Of a stretch of 64,000 nucleotides of DNA, positions 43,729 to 51,889 are shown one piece after another. Position numbers and translations under genes: made by a program. The DNA lies in contig NZ_CP115468.1 in the NCBI RefSeq assembly GCF_028462125.1, positions 2,473,559 to 2,537,558 of the forward strand, read 5' to 3'. Source of the stretch: Leptospira sp. GIMC2001 (GTDB lineage: Bacteria; Spirochaetota; Leptospiria; Leptospirales; Leptospiraceae). How positions within the stretch are numbered: the stretch's first letter is position 1; the number at the start of each line of letters is the position of its first letter. The notes under the pieces are model-generated. The model was not told the DNA's origin and ran no database searches. It worked only from the letters and a program-made list of their open reading frames with translations.

Positions 43729-46242
43729 CTACTCTTTTAAAATTAGCTTATATCGCTTTTCCTTATTTATTTTCTCTGGAGTAAAATTCGTTGTTCGAAA
43801 TTCTCCATTAATATATTTCATCGTCTGATCATCATAGAAAGGACTTGCCATATTCCCAGAATTGCCTGTAGGAAGTATGGTTCTGTTCTCATCCATATCT
43901 CCAAAGCTTACAACTCTTCTTGTGGATGGACCAGATGCAGCGAGCCATTTGCCATCCAATAACTTCATCTTAACATTATTTACAACTTCTGGAGCACCCA
44001 TTGTTGAATGCGGACCTATATTAAAAATCAAATTCATTGGTTTTTTCATTCCAATCGCATGAGGATATTCAACTTTGTAGAGATTCTTCCACAGCCATAG
44101 ATTAGGTGTCTCACTTACATTTTTTGTAAGGTATTCAACTGTATCGATTAAACTTTTTTCTAAAATTTCATCTCTGGTTTCTCTTCCATCAGTTGCAACA
44201 TTATCCCAGAGTGGATGATCTTCTTGCTCAATGATCCATTTGAACGCATTGATGTATTCAGCCGTACTTCCATAGATTTTTAAAGTTTCTTCACCCATTT
44301 CATCTAACAACATATTCCGAATAACATGATAAGTTAGAACATAATATACTGTTGCTCCTTTGGAATCAACTCTACCTTGAAAATTCCACTGCGAGAGGAT
44401 ATCCATTGCTTCCTTTGCTTGGTTGATTTGCTGGGGAGATTGATTCTCCCAGATTTTTCCATCGATCTTAATCGAATTTATATAAACTTCCCAAATTTCT
44501 GGAGCTGAATAAGAAGTTATATCGACAAGTAGGTTCTCCATATCCGAATAATCGAATTTTTCTTTCTTGGATAGCACTTCAGTAATTCTTCTAAATCGAT
44601 CGGATGGTTGCCAGTTGCCTTCTAGTCTCCCTAGTCTCGCATAATTCTTCTTAGATGGAAGATTGTTAGCTGTGGCAATGATTCCGTTTTTTGGATTTTC
44701 CAATTGAGGGTTCTCAGAAAAATTCAAATACCCAACAATATCAGCATCACCTTGCGACCCATCTAAAATTTTTCTTGTGTTAGAAATTTTATTTCTAATT
44801 GGAAAACGTCCAGCTCCCCACCATCCAATATTGCCTTCTCGATCCGCGTATGAAAAGTTCAAACCAGGTGCGGTCAAAAGTGAAATTGCTTCCTTCATAC
44901 CTTTCAATCCTTTTGAAAAAAGTGCACGGTGCAGAACTTCTATGACAGGGCTGTGTTCTTTATGGAAAACCCAAGAAAGGCTAATTGGTTTACCTTCATA
45001 TCCCTTAACAAAATCCGTATAAATCGGTCCATGAGGAGTAATTCGAATTGTATATTTTTCTGAATCTTTGCCTTTGATCTTGATTTCTTCTTCTATGATT
45101 TGTAGATCTTTCCATTGGTTCTTGTGATAAACTTGCATCCCATTCTCTGAGATCGTCTCATAATAGAGATCAACATCATCATTTTCTAGCATAGTCAATC
45201 CCCAGGCTTTATCCTCAGTATTGCCAACTAACGGATAGGGTACGCCCGCAAGAAAATATCCATAAACATTTAAGCCTGGATATTTTAAATGTGCTTCATA
45301 CCAAGTACCTGGATTCGAGTATGCGATATGAGGGTCGTTAACAAGAATCGGCTTTCCAGACTGAGTCCTAGACCCAGCTAACACCCAAGAGTTGCTACCA
45401 TCAATAGGTGGAAATTGATTGAATACTGAATCAACATTCGACACAAAACGTTCCAATTCCCGACGATTTACATTTGCTACCGAATCAGAAGATCTGTTTG
45501 TTGAATTCAAAGGTAAACGTAACTCAGGATTTTTCTCAATTATCTGTTTATCTTCTATATATGTAGATAACCTTGGAATTCCAGGTTGGTCTTCCATGAT
45601 CGATGCATCTTTTTCTTTATCCATTCTGGGAAATAAATCTTCGATTTTTGAATTGGGAAATTTTTCTGCGAGTATGCTATACAGTGAGTCTGTTCTAATT
45701 CCCTCTGCAAAGGAAAAGCCCATATATGCAAGGGATGCTAAGGCATCTTCCCTACGAAATGGTTCAGGTGTAAATCCGAGCACTGTAAACTCAATCGGAT
45801 AGTTCCCTTGACTAACGAATGCGTTGACTCCTTCCAAATAGGAGTCCAAATTTGTCCATGCGTCTGGCTCAAGTCTTGCCTGGTCTTGGGCATATTTTCT
45901 TGCCCAATCACCTAACAAAAGACTACGAAACATTCTGTCAACTGGGACTAAGTCTTCCCCTAGAATCTCAGCAAGTCTTCCTTGCGCAAGCCTACGAATA
46001 ATTTCCATTTGAAAAAGTCTGTCTTGAGCAGATACATAACCTAAGGCATAAAAGGCGGAATGTGGACTCTTGGCATCAATGTGAGGAACTCCATCGAGAT
46101 CTCTTATCACCTCAACTTGTTCTTTGATTCCTGCTACCTGGATCTCTCCGTTATATAGAGGAGATTTTATAAGTAGTAGTGATTCCCAAACGATCATCAC
46201 AACCAATGCCAAAAAAACTGGTAAACCAAGAGCCCATTTCAT
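43729..46242 (-). CDS. Penicillin acylase-family Ntn hydrolase
   Basis: 837 residues. An N-terminal membrane or signal segment (about 5-25) leads an alpha-chain part, then the self-processing site GSNSWVLAG with nucleophile Ser283, and a long beta chain (VNDPHIAYSNPGTWYEAHL; LEGNWQPSDRFRRI). These enzymes cleave amides of acylated compounds, including penicillin and N-acyl homoserine lactones; the real substrate here is unknown. It starts 16 bases after the preceding anchored-protein gene. Confidence 0.9.
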   Translation of the reverse strand: MKWALGLPVFLALVVMIVWESLLLIKSPLYNGEIQVAGIKEQVEVIRDLDGVPHIDAKSPHSAFYALGYVSAQDRLFQMEIIRRLAQGRLAEILGEDLVPVDRMFRSLLLGDWARKYAQDQARLEPDAWTNLDSYLEGVNAFVSQGNYPIEFTVLGFTPEPFRREDALASLAYMGFSFAEGIRTDSLYSILAEKFPNSKIEDLFPRMDKEKDASIMEDQPGIPRLSTYIEDKQIIEKNPELRLPLNSTNRSSDSVANVNRRELERFVSNVDSVFNQFPPIDGSNSWVLAGSRTQSGKPILVNDPHIAYSNPGTWYEAHLKYPGLNVYGYFLAGVPYPLVGNTEDKAWGLTMLENDDVDLYYETISENGMQVYHKNQWKDLQIIEEEIKIKGKDSEKYTIRITPHGPIYTDFVKGYEGKPISLSWVFHKEHSPVIEVLHRALFSKGLKGMKEAISLLTAPGLNFSYADREGNIGWWGAGRFPIRNKISNTRKILDGSQGDADIVGYLNFSENPQLENPKNGIIATANNLPSKKNYARLGRLEGNWQPSDRFRRITEVLSKKEKFDYSDMENLLVDITSYSAPEIWEVYINSIKIDGKIWENQSPQQINQAKEAMDILSQWNFQGRVDSKGATVYYVLTYHVIRNMLLDEMGEETLKIYGSTAEYINAFKWIIEQEDHPLWDNVATDGRETRDEILEKSLIDTVEYLTKNVSETPNLWLWKNLYKVEYPHAIGMKKPMNLIFNIGPHSTMGAPEVVNNVKMKLLDGKWLAASGPSTRRVVSFGDMDENRTILPTGNSGNMASPFYDDQTMKYINGEFRTTNFTPEKINKEKRYKLILKE

Positions 46243-46257
46243 ATTTATATCCTTATT

Positions 46258-47481
46258 TTACTGCTGTGATGCAGCTTCTTCCAATTGCTTTATACGATCC
46301 GTTTTCTCTTGGCTTGCCCATGCAGCCTTGGAAAAAGTCTCCACTTCAAAAAACCTAGTCTCAAATCCTTCTTTATAAGGATAAACGAGTTCTTTATCAG
46401 GTTCTGTCGTTTTTGCATTTTGCAACTTTTTGAGACCTTCTGCTCCTTGGTCATACCAAGCTGGATCAATTGGTAGATTCACTCTATGACCTCTAAAATC
46501 TGTAATGATGTAAGGACCATCTAATCCTTTATCACGCAAAATCTTTCCAAAGAAAATAAAATCTACTTCTTGGCTCCCACCATTTAAGGTTCCATCGTAA
46601 GTGGCATAAGCAATATAGTCGCCATTCTTTTTATCTTTCAAGTTTGCTTCTAGATGGTAACGACCTTTTTTATACACTTCAATCACAGCTCGAACCTTTA
46701 GAGAACCTTCATCAACTCTCTCAGAAAAGGCACCTGTAAATTTTGCAGGAAGCCCTGGCGAGGAAAAGAATGCAGAAGTAACTGTAGTTTTCTTGCCCGG
46801 ACCGTAAGTAATATCAGCAACCAAGGACATATCACCCCAATCTTGCTTCATTGGTTTCCATTGAAAAGTATGGATGTTGTCGCCAGCTTGATCGTCACCG
46901 TCTTGACCATTGTCATTGACATCTGCACTGACAGCTCCAAATCTCTTACCTTCGAATTCTCGAAACACTTGAGATTTGTCGATTGATACCTTGACGCGAT
47001 TTCTTGCATCGTCACGACATTCAAGAGTAACGCGCATAGTGTCTGTATTTCCAATGACTGCCCATGTTCGAGGTTGAAACAAACAAACATATCCGTTCGG
47101 TTCTTTAGATTCCGGAGTATCGAATAGATAATCTGGAGAAGCTTCCACGATGAATGGAAAAGCAAGATCATGATTCAAAATGGACATCGGTCTTGAATAT
47201 GGTGGATATTGCGCCCATTCTTTGTAGGTATCTAACAATAAACTCGGAGACGCTCCATCATTTATAGGCATTCCATCCTCGCCCATAACACCCGAGTTGC
47301 CATCCATTCCATCACCGCCACTCGTCGGATCGTAGGTTTGTGACATTCTGTCCGCATTTTTCTGGTCATCGGAGCTACCGAAACCGCCGCCGTCACCCGT
47401 GCCAAAAATCCAAACCGCCAAGAGGATTGCCAATACGCCAATCCCTCCGAAAAGCAAATACTTCTTAATATTTTCTGTCAT
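46258..47481 (-). CDS. Membrane-anchored protein of unknown function
   Basis: 407 residues from the ATG at 47481, which follows GAGG by five bases; an upstream in-frame ATG at 47505 lies before the ribosome site. One N-terminal membrane segment (about 8-24), a Gly/Asp-rich linker (about 28-75), then an extracytoplasmic domain rich in beta strands with an Ig-like tail (GKKTTVTSAFFSSPGLPAKFTGAFSE; VRAVIEVYKKGRYHLEANL). No family recognised. First gene of a four-gene minus-strand run. Confidence 0.6.
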   Translation of the reverse strand: MTENIKKYLLFGGIGVLAILLAVWIFGTGDGGGFGSSDDQKNADRMSQTYDPTSGGDGMDGNSGVMGEDGMPINDGASPSLLLDTYKEWAQYPPYSRPMSILNHDLAFPFIVEASPDYLFDTPESKEPNGYVCLFQPRTWAVIGNTDTMRVTLECRDDARNRVKVSIDKSQVFREFEGKRFGAVSADVNDNGQDGDDQAGDNIHTFQWKPMKQDWGDMSLVADITYGPGKKTTVTSAFFSSPGLPAKFTGAFSERVDEGSLKVRAVIEVYKKGRYHLEANLKDKKNGDYIAYATYDGTLNGGSQEVDFIFFGKILRDKGLDGPYIITDFRGHRVNLPIDPAWYDQGAEGLKKLQNAKTTEPDKELVYPYKEGFETRFFEVETFSKAAWASQEKTDRIKQLEEAASQQ

Positions 47482-47558
47482 AATCTCCTCTGTGATCCTT
47501 CTCATGCTTTGAATTCTTCTGCAAAATCTTAACTTTTCGTAAAATTGTTTATAAAAAC

Positions 47559-47610
47559 AGGTTCTAACCTATAAAGATCTTGGAAATTTCATAGCAAAAT
47601 AGATCTTTAT
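47559..47610. promoter_or_regulatory. Operator-like inverted repeats in the divergent region before hydrolase copy 1
   Basis: AGGTT-CT-AACCT (47559-47570) is directly followed by ATAAAGATCT (47571-47580), whose exact reverse complement AGATCTTTAT lies at 47601-47610. The site sits between the divergent anchored-protein gene and the first serine-hydrolase gene. A regulator binding site or a 5'-leader hairpin is inferred. Confidence 0.45.
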
Positions 47611-47651
47611 GTGCTGAGAAAGGGGCAAAAAATTCTAGTAAATTTTTTTCC

Positions 47652-47698
47652 GACTCAGGAAAAAAAAACTTGCAACATTTTTGACATGTTTATTAACT
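47652..47698 (+). promoter_or_regulatory. Putative promoter and conserved upstream box of hydrolase copy 1
   Basis: The 21-base box starting at 47652 (GACTCAGG, an A run, then ACTTG) matches a box of equal length before copy 2 at 19 of 21 positions. It ends in TTGCAA (47670-47675), with TTAACT 17 bases later. The distance from TTG to ATG is 56 bases against 55 in copy 2. Confidence 0.4.
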
Positions 47699-47725
47699 AC
47701 GTTCAGTAAAACAGGAGATTTGAAA

Positions 47726-48535
47726 ATGAAAAGATTAATTTTAGCAGTATCCGTGTTTCTATTCCTCGCAGCAGGAATCAGTGCACAAACTCACACAGTA
47801 TTTATTCACGGTAAATCCGGAAGCAACCACAACGGAACAAGCACAACCGACGTAAACAACTACTGGGGATCAAACCCAAACACTGTTGGTGGATCCAAGT
47901 ATTTTGTTGGTTATGATGGTCGTACAGATCCAAGAACTTATGGTTCTTCTCGTGCACAAACCAATATCACTACAGTTCTTACACAAAGATGTAAAGGAAC
48001 TCAGTCTTGCAAAATCGTATGCCACTCTGCAGGTTGCTATGCAATCGAGTATTGGCTATCTAACCTAGGTGGAACAGCATCAAGCAAAGGTTTCAATCTT
48101 ACTAAAGTAACTGCTCTTGCAGCTGCTTCTGGTGGATCTGAGCTTGCTTCTGCCCTTAACGGTGCAACTTTTGGTTTCGCAGGAAACGCGATGGACAAAG
48201 CATTGATCGTATCAACAGCAAGATCTTCTTTCAACCACAACAATACTGGTGGTGTTAGAATTGATCACGTTCCAGGATACAAAGGTATGTTTGGAGCTTC
48301 TGCTATCCTTCCAGGTGAAGATGACTATGCTGTTGCTTACCACTCTTCTTGTGGATACAATAAAACTGGTGGTCTTAGCAAATGCCAATCTCCACTTACA
48401 CAAAGTGAAGGTATCTGGCCTTTCAACAAGAACGTAACTTACTACCAATACTCTGGTCACTACAGAGCTCCTTCTGTTGGAACTGCAGGTTTGTATGAAA
48501 ACCACAGCGAACTAACAAATGATGGCTGGAGATAA
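47726..48535 (+). CDS. Secreted serine hydrolase, copy 1 of three
   Basis: 269 residues from the ATG at 47726, with AGGAG seven bases upstream. Signal peptide ends ISAQ (about residue 21). An alpha/beta-hydrolase pattern is visible: oxyanion FIHGKSG (about 26-32) and nucleophile elbow VCHSAGC (Ser101), in which Cys replaces the first Gly of GxSxG. Candidate acid Asp199 or Asp200 and base His245 (SGHYRAP) are conserved in all three copies, as are six cysteines (about 89, 95, 99, 104, 209, 220), which suggests disulfides. Lipase/esterase or a related amidase is the best guess. Its own promoter and terminator frame it. Confidence 0.7.
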   Translation: MKRLILAVSVFLFLAAGISAQTHTVFIHGKSGSNHNGTSTTDVNNYWGSNPNTVGGSKYFVGYDGRTDPRTYGSSRAQTNITTVLTQRCKGTQSCKIVCHSAGCYAIEYWLSNLGGTASSKGFNLTKVTALAAASGGSELASALNGATFGFAGNAMDKALIVSTARSSFNHNNTGGVRIDHVPGYKGMFGASAILPGEDDYAVAYHSSCGYNKTGGLSKCQSPLTQSEGIWPFNKNVTYYQYSGHYRAPSVGTAGLYENHSELTNDGWR

Positions 48536-48588
48536 TTAGAAACAAAGTTTACTTTTTAATTTTATTCAAATCGTCTGGTTTGAAAGCG

Positions 48589-48624
48589 AAGACTCGAAGC
48601 ATAAAACTTCGGGTCTTTTTTTTT
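48589..48624 (+). terminator. Rho-independent terminator of hydrolase copy 1
   Basis: AAGACTCGAAG and CTTCGGGTCTT form an 11-base-pair stem (one T-G pair) around a seven-base loop, followed by a run of T, about 54 bases after the stop. Confidence 0.85.
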
Positions 48625-48774
48625 GCCTCTAAGTAAATCCGTTGATTACTTTTTTCATGCATTCCTTGTTGATTATTAATCTTTAAAATATTTTAGCAGA
48701 TCGGAACTTATTTTTAAAAGTCAAATGCAGCAATAATTTATTTACAAGATATTCATTGAATGTATATATAATTC

Positions 48775-49623
48775 ATGAAATATTTTGCAATAAGCGCACT
48801 AATTTTACATATACTGCTCGCATCATCACTTTCAGATATCGCAGCGCAAACAATGGAAACTAACCAATTTCTAAATTGCCATAAAGATAATAGTAAAAGC
48901 AGATTTATAGCGATTCCTCTCGGTGAGAAAAAGGATCAATTAAAACTCATAAACCGTGATTCCCAAATTTTATATCTTTCAAAAGCCAATTGCGAACACA
49001 TCTACCCTGAAATAACTAAAGATTATAAAAAACTAAATTTATTATATACTAAGCAAAGCGAGAACAAACTTTGTGGACCGGCTTCTATACAAATGATTTT
49101 TAATTATTGGGGAGTTAATCAATTTGATCAATACGATATCATGTATTCGATCCTACGTAGATTCAAAAATGAAGGTCGATATAAGAATATTAATATTGAT
49201 AAACCTAATGCATTTGATTTAAAACTGTATCCTGGAACAGGAACAATCAATATGCGCCAATACTTAGAAGAATTCTCTGATGTAGATAATGGGCGTATCA
49301 AAAAGCTTCCAAGTAATGAATCTGAACATTATCAAATAAAAATGGCTTTTCTTCATGCAATACAAAGTTATATTGATAGGAATATTCCAGTGATTGTTCA
49401 CCAAAATTGGTCGAAGACTTCCAAAAATGGACACTACCGTATTGTAAATGGATTTGATCGATCCCAAAAAATAATTTATTTGATGGATGCTCGTAGTGGC
49501 GAAATAACGCAGAGCTATGACGAATTTTTTGAATTATGGAATGTTGAAGATGAATACTTACCATATAACTTTATTGCTTTTAATATCAATGGCAAACAAT
49601 TAAAGATAAACAGTATTCCATAG
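48775..49623 (+). CDS. Exported C39-like cysteine peptidase
   Basis: 282 residues. Signal peptide (about 1-24, ending AAQ). The papain-like peptidase_C39_2 pattern is visible: Gln94 and Cys100 in QSENKLCGPAS, His220 in NGHYRIVNGFD and Asp238 in LMDARSG. There is no ABC transporter part as in bacteriocin-processing C39 proteins, so it is a stand-alone exported protease. It is clearly richer in A and T than the hydrolase genes on either side, and has no good ribosome site, suggesting a different origin. Confidence 0.75.
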   Translation: MKYFAISALILHILLASSLSDIAAQTMETNQFLNCHKDNSKSRFIAIPLGEKKDQLKLINRDSQILYLSKANCEHIYPEITKDYKKLNLLYTKQSENKLCGPASIQMIFNYWGVNQFDQYDIMYSILRRFKNEGRYKNINIDKPNAFDLKLYPGTGTINMRQYLEEFSDVDNGRIKKLPSNESEHYQIKMAFLHAIQSYIDRNIPVIVHQNWSKTSKNGHYRIVNGFDRSQKIIYLMDARSGEITQSYDEFFELWNVEDEYLPYNFIAFNINGKQLKINSIP

Positions 49624-49806
49624 GATTAAAAATAATCTATTAGATAACTATTTCAGTATTCCTGAATTAAAGAATAATCATATATATAATTTTAAGAATA
49701 TTCTTGAATTAAGACATTTGAATGGTTAATTATTTCCCGAAATTATCATGCCAGATTACACAAAAAGTACATACTAAAGTCAGAATATTCGCATAAACTT
49801 TTTATT

Positions 49807-49853
49807 GACTTAGGAAAAAAATACTTGTTTCAGATTCGACACAATTGTAAGGT
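49807..49853 (+). promoter_or_regulatory. Putative promoter and conserved upstream box of hydrolase copy 2
   Basis: The 21-base box (GACTTAGG, an A run, then TACTTG) begins at 49807 and matches the copy 1 box at 19 of 21 positions; TTGTTT (49825-49830) is followed 17 bases later by TAAGGT. The ribosome-site segment ACAGGAGA also matches copy 1. The -10 box is weak. Confidence 0.4.
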
Positions 49854-49879
49854 AAATCAAGAAAACAGGAGAATTGAAA

Positions 49880-50689
49880 ATGAAAAAAATAATTTTAGCA
49901 GCAACTGCGTTCCTATTCCTCGCAGCAGGAATCAGCGCACAGACACATACAGTATTCATTCACGGTAAATCCGGAAGCAACCACAACGGAACAGGCACAA
50001 CAGACGTAAACAACTACTGGGGATCAAGCAAGAACACAGTAAGTGGCTCAAAGTATTTCGTTGGATATAATGGAACAACAGATCCAAGAACTTATGGATC
50101 AGCTCGTGCTCAGACTAATATCACAACAGTTCTAACTCAAAGATGTAAAGGAACTCAATCTTGTAAGATCGTATGCCACTCTGCTGGATGTTATGCAATC
50201 GAGTATTGGCTATCGAATTTAGGTTCGACAGCTGCAAGCAAAGGCTTCAAAATCACTAAGGTAACTGCTCTTGCAGCGGCTTCTGGTGGATCTGAGCTAG
50301 CTTCTGCCTTGAACGGTATCACATTTGGTTTTGCTGGAAACGCAATGGACAAAGCCTTGATCGTATCAACAGCAAGATCTTCTTTCAACCACAACAATAC
50401 TGGCGGTGTTAGGATTGATCACGTTCCAGGATACAAAGGTATGTTTGGAGCTTCTGCTATCCTTCCAGGTGAAGATGACTATGCTGTTGCTTACCACTCA
50501 GCTTGTGGTTACAATAGAACAGGTGGTCTTAGCAAATGCCAAGGTTCCCTTACACAAAGCGAAGGTATCTGGCCTTTTAGAAAAAGCGTGACATATAAGC
50601 AATATTCTGGTCACTACAGAGCGCCTTCCATAGGTTCTGCTGGCTTATATCAGAACCATAGCGAAGTCAAAACAAGTGGTTGGAGATAA
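49880..50689 (+). CDS. Secreted serine hydrolase, copy 2 of three
   Basis: 269 residues from the ATG at 49880 (an in-frame TTG at 49874 gives a longer form). Same layout as copy 1: signal peptide, FIHGKSG, VCHSAGC, six cysteines, SGHYRAP. The protein is very close to copy 1, and at the DNA level a block of 86 bases (50414-50499) is identical to 48260-48345, which points to recent duplication or gene conversion. Differences cluster near the ends and in the 115-130 region. Confidence 0.7.
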   Translation: MKKIILAATAFLFLAAGISAQTHTVFIHGKSGSNHNGTGTTDVNNYWGSSKNTVSGSKYFVGYNGTTDPRTYGSARAQTNITTVLTQRCKGTQSCKIVCHSAGCYAIEYWLSNLGSTAASKGFKITKVTALAAASGGSELASALNGITFGFAGNAMDKALIVSTARSSFNHNNTGGVRIDHVPGYKGMFGASAILPGEDDYAVAYHSACGYNRTGGLSKCQGSLTQSEGIWPFRKSVTYKQYSGHYRAPSIGSAGLYQNHSEVKTSGWR

Positions 50690-50736
50690 CATTTAGTTTA
50701 AAATTTAGAAATATTCTAAAATAATCGCTAAAATGG

Positions 50737-50766
50737 AAAGCTCGGCTGAAAAGTCGGGCTTTTTTT
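50737..50766 (+). terminator. Rho-independent terminator of hydrolase copy 2
   Basis: AAAGCTCGGC and GTCGGGCTTT form a ten-base-pair stem (two T-G pairs) around a six-base loop, followed by T to 50766, some 50 bases after the stop. Confidence 0.85.
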
Positions 50767-50858
50767 GTATTTATTCGATCGCTGATTGCAAAAAAACACT
50801 GGCAAAACACTCAAAATGACGTTTTTAGATCGGTTTTTAGAGACATAAACTACGGCAA

Positions 50859-50932
50859 AAATAAGTCATAAATAAATTTCTCGACTTATTTAATTATTTG
50901 TTGATATTTTTGCCATATTCTTTTCGTATAAT
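50859..50932 (+). promoter_or_regulatory. Inverted repeat and -10 box before hydrolase copy 3
   Basis: AAATAAGTC (50859-50867) and GACTTATTT (50883-50891) form a nine-base inverted repeat. TTGATA at 50901-50906 and a perfect TATAAT at 50927-50932 follow, but their spacing is 20 bases, longer than normal. The region does not match that of copies 1 and 2, so copy 3 may be regulated differently. Confidence 0.4.
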
Positions 50933-50958
50933 ATTTAAGCAAAAGGAGCTAAAAATTT

Positions 50959-51768
50959 ATGCGAACAGCCTTAGCAGGTTTATTTACAATGTTGATTCTG
51001 GCAGGAAGTGTCAGTGCCCAAACAAATACCGTATTCATCCACGGTAAGTCAGGTTCAAACCACAACGGTACAGGAACAACAGATGTAAACAATTACTGGG
51101 GAACATCAACCAGTAGTGTCTCTGGATCTAAAATATTCATCGGTTACGATGGAACAACGGATCCAAGAACCTATGGAACTTCTAGAGCTCAAACAAATAT
51201 CACAACAGGACTTACAAACAATTGCAAAGGAACTAAAACTTGCAAAATCGTTTGCCACAGTGCTGGTTGTTATGCGATTGAATTCTGGTTGGCAAACCTA
51301 GGTGGAACAGCAGCAAGCAAAGGTTTCAATATCACTAAAGTAACTGCACTCGCAGCAGCTTCTGGTGGTTCTGAACTTGCAAGCGCTCTTAATGGTGCGA
51401 CTTTTGGATTTGCTGGTAATGCTATGGATAAAGCTTTGATTGTATCAACTGCAAGAGCTGCTTTTAACCATAACAACACTGGTGGAGTAACAATTTACCA
51501 TGTTCCTGGATACAAAGGAATGATCGGAGCATCTGCAATTCTTCCTGGTGAAGATGACTATGCAGTAGCTTACCATTCTTCTTGCGGATACAATAAAGCT
51601 GGTGGATTGAACAAATGTCAACCATCCCTAACACAAAGTGAAGGAATCTGGCCTTTCAACTCTAATGTTACCTATACACAATACAGTGGACATTTGAGAG
51701 CGCCTTCTTTGACAGCTACAGGTCTTTACAAAGATCACGGCGAAATCAAAGCGGACGGACACAGATAA
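50959..51768 (+). CDS. Secreted serine hydrolase, copy 3 of three
   Basis: 269 residues, ATG ten bases after AAGGAG. Signal peptide ends VSAQ. The same FIHGKSG, VCHSAGC, PGEDDYAVAYHSSCGY and six cysteines are present, with SGHLRAP in place of SGHYRAP. It is more diverged in DNA and protein than copies 1 and 2 are from each other, so it is the oldest branch of the trio or was not caught by gene conversion. Catalysis is inferred from motifs only. Confidence 0.7.
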   Translation: MRTALAGLFTMLILAGSVSAQTNTVFIHGKSGSNHNGTGTTDVNNYWGTSTSSVSGSKIFIGYDGTTDPRTYGTSRAQTNITTGLTNNCKGTKTCKIVCHSAGCYAIEFWLANLGGTAASKGFNITKVTALAAASGGSELASALNGATFGFAGNAMDKALIVSTARAAFNHNNTGGVTIYHVPGYKGMIGASAILPGEDDYAVAYHSSCGYNKAGGLNKCQPSLTQSEGIWPFNSNVTYTQYSGHLRAPSLTATGLYKDHGEIKADGHR

Positions 51769-51803
51769 GAATCAGATTCAAACAACACTAGCTTCTCATG
51801 AAG

Positions 51804-51837
51804 AAACCTTCCTGACATTTGTTTGGAAGGTTTTTTT
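51804..51837 (+). terminator. Rho-independent terminator of hydrolase copy 3
   Basis: AAACCTTCC and GGAAGGTTT form a perfect nine-base-pair stem with a 12-base loop and are followed by T, 35 bases after the stop. Confidence 0.85.
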
Positions 51838-51889
51838 GTTTGCAATTTTTATATTATAACTTTCTAATAAATACTAAGTAGGTTACTTT

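Noticed and set aside
48535..50959. Insertion sequence or transposon explaining the hydrolase triplication
   Set aside because: No transposase frame, terminal inverted repeats or target duplication could be seen in the gaps; tandem duplication explains it better.
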